DNA of 64,000 nucleotides, from NCBI RefSeq assembly GCF_905475395.1, contig NC_058337.1, positions 30,900,983-30,964,982 on the forward strand. Direction: 5' to 3'. The notes beneath the pieces were generated by a model, which ran no database searches, was not told where the DNA came from, and was given only the letters and a program-made list of their open reading frames with translations. The first letter of the stretch is position 1; every line of letters begins with the position of its first letter. A program made the translations under genes and the position numbers. Origin of the DNA: Chrysoperla carnea. Lineage: Eukaryota; Arthropoda; Insecta; Neuroptera; Chrysopidae. Below, one piece after another: positions 56,150-64,000 of this stretch.

Positions 56150-56460
56150 CCAAAATTAGGTACTTTTTAGGTGCTAATTAGGTACCCAAAGTCAGAAATT
56201 AAGTGCTCTGTAACTTACACCCCAACTCAATACTCAAAATTTCGTGAATACTCAAAAATGAAATAATGAATATTAAGGAAACACAATTAGGTGCTTATTA
56301 AGTGCTAAACGGTCAGGATCGTGCAATTGTTTGATTAATAAACGTAAGCCTCAAATTTCGTAAAACAACGGATCTAAAAATCAGATCTCTCTAAAACTAG
56401 GACGAATGCTTAATCAGGTATAAACTAAGCGTGGTAATTAAGTGCTAATTAGGTGTTTGC
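56150..56460. repeat. Irregular cluster of ATTA(A/G)GTGC motifs
   Basis: About eight copies of a 9-10-bp motif (ATTAGGTGC, ATTAAGTGC, ATTAGGTAC) at variable spacing, several paired head to tail as TAATTAAGTGCTAATTAGGTG. It lies in the intron of the GPCR-like gene. Confidence 0.6.
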
Positions 56461-57197
56461 AAGAAATTAATATGAAAACGATCATAAACAAGCGAAAAAA
56501 AAACCGTTTATTTTTTTGTGATTTTCTCATTTTTTTGAATGGGTGCTTTAATGCCCCTTATTTCATAATTTCGGTAAACAAGTTTTGGAATAACTAATGG
56601 TAGTAAAATCATTGTGCGACAAATTAAAAATCGAACTTGTGACGATGCTTTCAAAAGAACTACTTTTTCTCTTTATAGAAAATCATTAAGCACTACTGTA
56701 GTCACTTCTGGGCACACGGCCTATTGAAGGAACTGGGCATGATTGCAACTAAATACGTGTTAATTACGCTACAAAATGAGTAAACAGAATGTTTTTAAAT
56801 GAAATTAATTATCTCACCATGCAAGTGTGTGTAATTTTAAAAACAAATCAATGAGAAATAAATCCAATTGTGTGGGTTTTTGACAATTTTTTAAAAATTA
56901 TTTTCAATTCCAATGATAATTTTCGATTCTTTTCGTAAATATATTTGAGTACGCACTAAAAAAATAAATTTAAGTGACAAAACAAAGTAGGTAATTGAAT
57001 TTTGTAACAACATAAAAAAAGTAAAGATATTTACAGAAAATTTTTTGTTCTATTAGTAAATGTTTAATACATTTATTTATACAAAAAACTAAATGTGAAA
57101 CCTTTTAGATAATGATGTTTTTAGTAAATTGTGAAAATATATTGAAAATAAAAGAAAATTTAATAAATGATCATAATATTGTTTTATTATTGGGTAC

Positions 57198-57331
57198 CTG
57201 ATCGAGAAAATGAATGTGTATTACGTCCTAATACTGGTGTTTCATTTCCTTGTTGACCTTTATAACGCATTGTTTTTCTTATTATATAACTTTTCCATCC
57301 GCATACAGCTGTCTTGAAGTATTTTCGAAAT
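57198..57331 (-). CDS. Class A GPCR-like exon: helix 8 and start of cytosolic tail
   Basis: A 134-nt exon bounded by TTTGTTACAG and CAG|GTACCC. It reads FRKYFKTAVCGWKSYIIRKTMRY and then GQQGNETPVLGRNTHSFSRS. A basic-aromatic FRKxF segment followed by a Cys is the usual form of helix 8 after TM7 in rhodopsin-family neuropeptide or amine receptors, with the Cys a possible palmitoylation site. Its phase joins the next exon at 55791 exactly. The transmembrane exons would lie at higher coordinates; I did not recognise them before the window end. The specific receptor cannot be named. Confidence 0.55.
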
Positions 57332-57689
57332 CTGTAACAAAAAATAAATGTATAAAGTTTTTTGTGTTGGTTTCAACAAAGCCGATAAATTGTTGTTTTA
57401 TTGGGTATTAAATATCGATAAATTAATGAATAAACTTTATGGTAGTCTCTCATCGAGATATTAATTTTCAAATAATTAGTGAAGTTCAATTAATTAATTG
57501 TTAGTTTTCATATAAAGTTTTAAAAGTTATTTCATATGGAAGATTTAAGGCTTCAAATACCTATATTGAAAAATTATTGTTACAAAAATACATTTAACAA
57601 AATATTTTTAGATTACTTATAGAAAGTTTATCAATTCGCATAGATTGATATGGTTAAGTAACGAAAACTAGTTATCACTAGGTTTTATG

Positions 57690-57800
57690 TACCGTTTTCC
57701 GTCTATTAGTTAGATTCCTCTAGGATCGCGATAACTCAAAAACGAAAAGAGGAACGGACCTTTTACTTGAGCAGTGAGTTCTGAAGCTAAAAGTGACTTC
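57690..57800 (+). repeat. Dispersed repeat family A, fragment
   Basis: Only the ATCGCGATAACTCAAAAACG block and nearby AAAAGAG...GTGACTTCGAATTTGTAA are recognisable. Confidence 0.5.
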
Positions 57801-59334
57801 GAATTTGTAACTAGTTCCCATTTTTTTCGCCCTTTTTTATATCAGAAGCATGGTTGTCCTAATTCTTTTTTTACCGTTTACCAAAATAAATTTTGTTTTA
57901 AGAATCTTATGTTTAAAAAAAAGTCGTGAGTCCCCCTCATTTAATGTTTCTATAAGTTATATTTTTTCCCCAAATTCTAACTTTTATGATTTTTATAAGC
58001 ATATAAATCTGTGTTTTTATCATTATTTCTAAAACTAAGGCTATTAAAATCGTAAAAATTTTGATTCTTATATATTTAAATGGCGATTTTATCTAGAAAT
58101 CTTATCCAAATTGCTAAAATAAGCCCTCAATTTAATGGCACCGGCGATCTCTCTAATAAACAATCCTGCATGCAAGATTGTTGCATGTCGAATTACAGCT
58201 CATTTGAAAAAAAGTAGCAGGATATATTAGACATCTCTAAAACCACACATATTGTGCTCCAAGGGTCATCAACCGGATTTATAGCACATCTCAGCCTTCT
58301 CCATTGACCTTCTAGACAGTGAATAAGTCCAGGGTATAAGTCTTTATTTCGGGGAAATATGATTAATTATTCATTTTAATTTTGAAAGCCTTTGTGAAGA
58401 AGGGTATTTTGAATTAATCACATGCCACATGTGCTATTTAGTATTTGCATTCAATTTTTTTTGCATTACATAGATATTTTGTATATGTAAAAACGGGAAA
58501 AATTACAAATTTATCATTTTATTAGCAGATTTATCGTTTATGTTGGGGTGGAACCTATCTATCTTATGTTGGGGTGGTCTTTTTTTACAAGTAAAATGAC
58601 CAGGCATCTCTGAACACAATGTAGAGCTACGATTAACACGTATTAAAAAAAATTTTATTGATGGGGGATTTTATAAGTATTTTTTCTTGTTAAAAAAATA
58701 CCGAAACGTGAACTATACGAAAACATGGTTTTAAAAGACTAATAAAAAAATCCATTCTAATTTGATAACTTATAGATTTTTTTACGATTGAATTTTTTTA
58801 TTATCTTTAAATGACATTTTCCATATTTTTTTACGTGAAATAAAATGGTTGTTTTGATTGAATTTCTACCGAACCATTAAAATTTTAGAAAAAAAGAGTG
58901 ACATGCCTCTATATATGTTTGAGTGAAATAAATTGTTGTACGATATAACAACGAACAACTAATGTAAACTAAATTACAGAAATTGAATCTGGACAAAAGT
59001 TTTAAAATCCAGCAACTTTGGCTTGAATAAAATCTGTTCATGATAGGGGTGTAAACGAGAATAGTTCCAATTTTCAAATTTAGAGGATTAGAAATTTACC
59101 TATTTTCTTTAAAAGTGAATTTTATCTTACCAAGAGATAAGGAAAAAATTTAAATCTCATTTGACCATTAAAAAGTTGACCAGTTAAGGCTTAACTATGA
59201 TGCAGGGGTGGTTTAGAAAGTCCTTGGGTAGTTTGATACTTGACGAAACCGTCTCTTAATATGTTCTAAACGCACAAGTAACTGAGTAATCATAGCTTAA
59301 AAATTGAGAACTGGACCCTGGTGGGGTCACACTC

Positions 59335-59356
59335 AATATATATATATATATATATA
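59335..59356. repeat. Short (TA)n microsatellite
   Basis: About 20 bp of alternating TA. Confidence 0.9.
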
Positions 59357-59508
59357 GCCATCAATTCTCTTAACTTCCCTTTTGTTCAACATTTAATGGA
59401 TTGTAACTTTTAGTGCGAATCCCTAATAATTTTTAAAAGCAAGCACGGCCATGTCACTTGCTGATAATGTAACAAATAAAATTTTTAAAATCGGTTAAGT
59501 AGTGAACG

Positions 59509-59510
<2 letters not shown>

Positions 59511-59571
<61 letters not shown>
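59511..59571. repeat. (TA)n microsatellite in palindromic flanks
   Basis: About 60 bp of alternating TA bounded by CGAAAATA on the left and its complement TATTTTCG on the right. It lies inside a repeat-like segment with CATCCCCTATTTCACCCTCTT (59440-59800). Confidence 0.9.
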
Positions 59572-59574
<3 letters not shown>

Positions 59575-61980
59575 CGTACAAGTTTTCATCCCCTATTTCA
59601 CCCTCTTAGGAGATGAATTTCGAAAAATCCTTTAGCGATTCAAGCTGGGCGTCGATATATTAGTCGCGACATTGCCTATTCCCTCTCCAAATTATTTCCC
59701 CCATCTGAAATGTTTCTGATTTTAAATAATATACAAAAGAATCATTTGGAAAAAAAAATCATCAAAATCGGAGTTGTCATTGAGGCCTCCCACAAATGTT
59801 ATGTTTAATAATTTCACTGGTCTAAACGGTAGCCTGCAAATCGTCAAAAATTAAAACAGATTATTATGTTTAAAATCATCGAAGTGTAAATTTTTCTTAT
59901 ACACATTCTGTGACAATACAATATCTAGATAGGTATTAATACTAACTACATGGTTTTAGTATCCCATATGGGATACAGACAACTACTTAGAATTAAGTAT
60001 ACCTACGTGTACAATTATAATTGTTATTGTTGTAAATTTGTTTTTTAAATTAATTTATTATTTCATTTGAGCATTAAAAATATTCTTCGAACAAGAAGAG
60101 AACATAACAATTTATTAAGTTATGCGTGCAATATGTTTTTTAATATCCTCACTAAATTTTTCTTGTAACTACTAAAATTAGCGCCTTCGCCTTATTTAAA
60201 TCAGTAAAAAATGTTATATATTTTGGAGCAAAGGGTTTCTGAATTGTCTAGATGGTAAAATAAAAAATATAATGGTGGAAGCACCCGTTATTGAACTTAA
60301 AGAATAATATCTTCGGCAGTTTTAGCAACGACAAAACTATTTGGCAATTAAAATTTATAATGAAAAATTAGTTAAAAAAAATATGACAACAATTTTGAAT
60401 CTCTTTAGAATGAACGCAACTAATAGTGCACTAGACCAATACCTAGATATAATGGTCAAGATCAATATTAAGGCCAAGATAAATAAGGTATTGGTCTTGG
60501 TATTGTTCTTGGTCTCGCTCATCACTAGATCTTTCTAATAAAACAATATTTTTCCTAAATGTAAACTTCTAAAAGCGTGCATGATTGAGCTTTCATTTCT
60601 GATTTGTGATTAAAATGAGTTTAGATAACTAGAAAAAAAAATTTAAAAATTTAGGAAAATGAGTGATTTTTGAGAAATTTAATAATAATTTTAATAACGA
60701 TTGCCACATCGGAATACAATTCAAAATTTATCAGTGTTTCCCATCAGGTACCTTTTAGAAAGTAGTAAAACATTAACTACTAAATTTTATCATTTTTAGT
60801 CTTCTCACTAAAAATCATCTTGATTGAAGAAGAATCTCTGAAAAATATTAATTTGACGAATTTAGTGAAAACAGACAATTTTAACGAAAAATACTATCTT
60901 GATATGCGATCGTTTTAATGAAAAATATGACCATACCAATATTTTCGAGAAACAAAAGATTTTTCTATTGAATTGAGTTGCGAAAGTACTATACCCACTA
61001 TTTACGATTTTAGGTACAAAATAATCATTGTATTACATGGACATCAATCATATCATTTATATTTCAAACAAATATTATTATATTGTTATTTATTGAGAAT
61101 AACATCATAAATGTACGATCAGAATTTGTGAAATTATCAGAAACAATGGTATCTATTTATTTCAATTCAATGCTTTAACATCAATAAATAATATTATACA
61201 GTTGAACCTTTTAATATCCGAATATTCTGAACATAAAAGTTAAGAAAATATGTGGAATATAAAATGATCAATTCACTTTGTAGCCGTTATAATTCACAAA
61301 AAAAAAAATTTTATAAAAAATTTCTATAAACGAATGTCACAGAGTCATTCGAATTATCGAAGTTCGACTGTATAAATATCATAAAATATTGATATATGGC
61401 TTTTGATTAAATATTTCTATACAACAATAAATACAAAAATATAATCTCAAATTTCAAATCCTATTTAAATCACATTACAGATGTGTTTTGTTGTATTGAA
61501 TTTCTAAATAAAATATAGAAGAACGTAATATCAAATTTGATTTATATCGGGTTTTTCAATAATGCATTAAAATCATAACTAGCTGTTAACACTCCGCTTC
61601 GTTGAACAGAACTCTTTTATTTTCCTTGATTTTCTCCCTGATCACCTTCGGCTTTGGCAAGAGAGACATATACGCTAGTAAAGTAGAACGTCATCTCGGG
61701 TTTTATTTTGTTTTGGTTTCACTCTAATTCATAAAAATATCCAGGAAAACGGTAAAATTGTATTTCTGGATTGTTGCTGGGTGTGTTTGCACAATTAACA
61801 ACACAACACTTCCGATTCGATCGTTTTTTACTCATTTTATTGAATATTAAATCATTATATTTAAATTCATTTATAGCATATGACGTTCTAGATTTTTTTA
61901 AAATAAACTTAAATATTGAAAAATCAAGAAATTAAACAAACCAGGCCATTTGCGAGGGAGTGTAACCCACTCAATTAAAA

Positions 61981-62410
61981 TCTTATCTTATCTTATATAT
62001 TTAAACGAGCAATTCTTGTATATATATATATATTCAACGATCTTGGAAATGGCTCCAACGATTTTCATGAAAATGAGTATGTAGGGGTTTTTTGGGGCGA
62101 TAAGTCGATCTAACAAGGTTTCATTTTAAAAAAACGTCGTTTTATCCGTCTTTTCATGAAAAACTGAAACCGGCAATGCAAATTATAACTCTTCCTGACA
62201 TCTATTGGTGTATATCGTAGTTAATGAAATACAATGCAAATTATAACTCTTCCTGACATCTATTGGTGTATATCGTAGTTAATGAAATAAAATACATTAC
62301 CGGGACATTCAAATTGGTATTTGTGTGGAGACATTTAAAACGGTCTTCTATTAGTGATAAAATTTGTGTCTTTTTAAGAATACCGAGCAAAGCTCGGTCA
62401 TCCAGATATT
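61981..62410 (+). repeat. Helitron-like repeat, copy 2 (uninterrupted)
   Basis: About 430 bp, starting TCTTATATATTTAAACGAGC and ending with the perfect short hairpin ACCGAGC-AAA-GCTCGGT followed by CATCCAGATATT. A 3' hairpin close to the end is typical of Helitron/Helentron elements, though the canonical CTRR end is not obvious. It contains an internal tandem duplication (separate entry). Non-coding. Confidence 0.55.
62176..62288 (+). repeat. Tandem duplication of about 57 bp inside Helitron-like copy 2
   Basis: The block from AATGCAAATTATAACTC through GTAGTTAATGAAATA occurs twice back to back. Copy 1 of the element at 13300-13360 has it only once, so the duplication is private to this copy. 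Confidence 0.8.
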
Positions 62411-63169
62411 TAATATTAAATGCAGCCAATTATATATTAGTCTTAGATGTATCTCACAGATGGTGCCACTGTCTCTGCATATAAATAGATGTAATAAATA
62501 AAAAATACTGTTGTTTTTTATTATTTATTATTTATATAATTTTTTCTAAAAATAACACATCTAGACATAAATATGGAACTACAACATTTCCTTTCATGTC
62601 TAAATCTTTTGTATTTTTTTTTGTTTACCACCAAAAAGTTACATTTTAACCTAGTAGAGAACCTGATTATATTCTTAAGATACACGTTTCCCTAAATTAG
62701 CTCTCTCACTCCAGTGGTTACATTTTTTTTAGGCAAAATGTCTCCCATTTACATAATAACATCTTAATGAACAACTCTGTAGTAACTTTTAGGAGTGATT
62801 GTAAAACATAGGTAAATATAAGGTTATTTTGAGGCATTCTTTAGGTATTATGTTTCATGTTTGTCAAAAGTTTAAATTAAAATTTCCTCATGCTGAGTAT
62901 ATTCAGACCTTATGTTCATTCGAATAATAGTTAGTAGTTAAAATATTAATTTAAACTGTGCGTGATAAGTATTTCATAAATGAATTTTGAGTGAATATTA
63001 TTTTCATTATTATACATCTTAAATTACTTCTTACTATAATGAATGATTCACAATTATCAAAAAGCAAGTTGATTTGTAGGTATTTTTTAGTAGTAAAGAA
63101 TTTATGAAATAAGTGAAATTTACAAAATTTAAAAAACTCCCGACAAATGCGATTTATTTTTTGTTAACC

Positions 63170-63300
63170 CATTTTTTGGAAACTTAGCTTTAAAATGTTC
63201 TCAACCAAGTTGGTTGGACCGTTTAACGGCTACGATGTCACTGAGAAACACACGGACATACAGATAGACACTTTAAACTTATAACACTCCTTCTTTAATC
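63170..63300 (+). repeat. TE-derived repeat end
   Basis: GGTTGGACCGTTTAACGGCTA, CACACGGACATACAGATAGAC and AACTTATAACACTCCT form a module common at insect repeat ends. A similar CGTCCGTTTAGGCGCTACGAT and CAGACAAACACACAGACGC tail closes the window at 63930-64000. Confidence 0.45.
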
Positions 63301-63343
63301 AATATCAAAGTGATGGTCAACTTTTGAATTATTGTATTGAATT

Positions 63344-63463
63344 AGCCTTTTTCCTCTGAAGATTAGAAAAAAGATCCTCTAGATGGCAGGATATATTTTA
63401 ACCCCCCCCCCCCCAGTTATGCCATCTAGCGGATCTTTTTTTAATCTTCAAAGGAAAAAGGCC
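63344..63463. mobile_element. Small MITE, copy 1, with poly-C centre
   Basis: About 120 bp with terminal inverted repeats AGCCTTTTTCCTCTGAAGAT and its complement. The inner AGATCCTCTAGATGGC faces GCCATCTAGCGGATCT. The centre is an uninterrupted run of C. AATT flanks the element and may be the target duplication. Confidence 0.8.
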
Positions 63464-63593
63464 TGGAATTATTAATTATTTTATGTCCGGATTTAATAAT
63501 TATTTGATAATGTTTATAATTTGTCTTATGCAGTTAGTTAAAAATTTTTATTAGTATTATTTAAAAAATATAATGCCTTAATTAGCCTTTTTA

Positions 63594-63702
63594 CTCAGAA
63601 GATTAAAAAAAGAACCGCTAGATGGCAACACTTAGGGGGGGGGGGTTCAAATATATCCTGTCATTTAGAGGATCTTTTTTTAATCTTCAGAGAAAAAAGG
63701 CT
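63594..63702. mobile_element. Small MITE, copy 2, inverted, with poly-G centre
   Basis: The same ends (AGCCTTTTTACTCAGAAGAT and complement, AATT on both sides), but the interior is the reverse complement of copy 1. The AGATGGC/GATATAT order is reversed and the C run appears as a G run. The two copies sit 130 bp apart. Confidence 0.8.
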
Positions 63703-64000
63703 AATTACCTTATTATTTTATAATTACACTTATCGAAACAAATTGAGCCATGTTTATTTGACCATTTATTTCCATAGTAATTATTGATATGTTAAAATTA
63801 TATGTCATGCCTTTTCCAAACTGAAAAGATCATCGCCAATGTTTTAGTTCGGATGCAAAACTCTAAGCTCGCATATGAAACATAGCTAAGAACACTCTCC
63901 GTTAAATTATCTTTCAAATGAAACAAAAAAATTAAAATCGGTTCGTCCGTTTAGGCGCTACGATGCCACAGGCAGACAAACACACAGACGCACACACATA

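Larger units (their letters stand above)
57335..61980. other. No coding exon recognised upstream of the GPCR-like tail exon
   Basis: The transmembrane exons of the GPCR-like gene would be expected here or beyond the window. I looked for a minus-strand NPxxY-type exon and saw none that I would defend. AT microsatellites and repeat fragments only. Confidence 0.4.

Overview
The window is nuclear DNA from an insect, or at least an arthropod. The DNA is very AT-rich and genes are split by AT-rich introns with GT/AG boundaries. The two well-preserved proteins match the insect forms of their families. Non-LTR retrotransposon remnants, MITE-like foldback elements and long AT microsatellites fill most of the space. 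I cannot place the species from sequence alone. There is no bacterial operon, CRISPR array or phage.

Genes. Two conserved multi-exon genes stand head to head at 38.3-48.9 kb. On the minus strand is a soluble inorganic pyrophosphatase (six coding exons, 38353-42795, 334 aa, possible mitochondrial presequence). On the plus strand is Abl interactor (five core exons, 44038-48928, 478 aa, C-terminal SH3 domain), with an in-frame candidate upstream exon at 43798. At 55.6-57.3 kb two minus-strand exons encode the basic C-terminal tail of what looks like a class A GPCR; its receptor body was not found. At 28.5 kb a minus-strand first exon encodes a signal peptide of an unrecognised secreted protein. 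A complete tRNA-Asp(GTC) lies at 34740-34811 on the minus strand, and a degraded tRNA-like sequence sits in an abi intron.

Mobile DNA. From 0 to 28 kb the window is a graveyard: a Jockey-like RNase H/zinc-finger remnant (3.9-4.6 kb), an R2-like endonuclease remnant (10.0-10.4 kb, minus), a fairly young 5'-truncated LINE with an intact 3' ORF (11.9-13.1 kb) nested inside a Helitron-like repeat, a second RT/RNase H remnant (17.7-18.5 kb) abutting a possible P-type transposase fragment, a 277-bp hAT-type MITE with an exact 8-bp target duplication (16.97-17.25 kb), and a 746-bp TIR element (22.4-23.1 kb). Large foldback elements are at 25.9, 30.3, 36.2, 46.5 and 51.0 kb, and two opposed small MITEs with C/G-tract centres are at 63.3-63.7 kb. 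At least four copies of one dispersed repeat family and two to three of another recur through the window.

I found no convincing new biological system. The observations most worth checking are the upstream in-frame abi exon, the nested LINE insertion, the hAT-type MITE, the TIR element with a coding remnant, and the long inverted repeats inside introns of both conserved genes.
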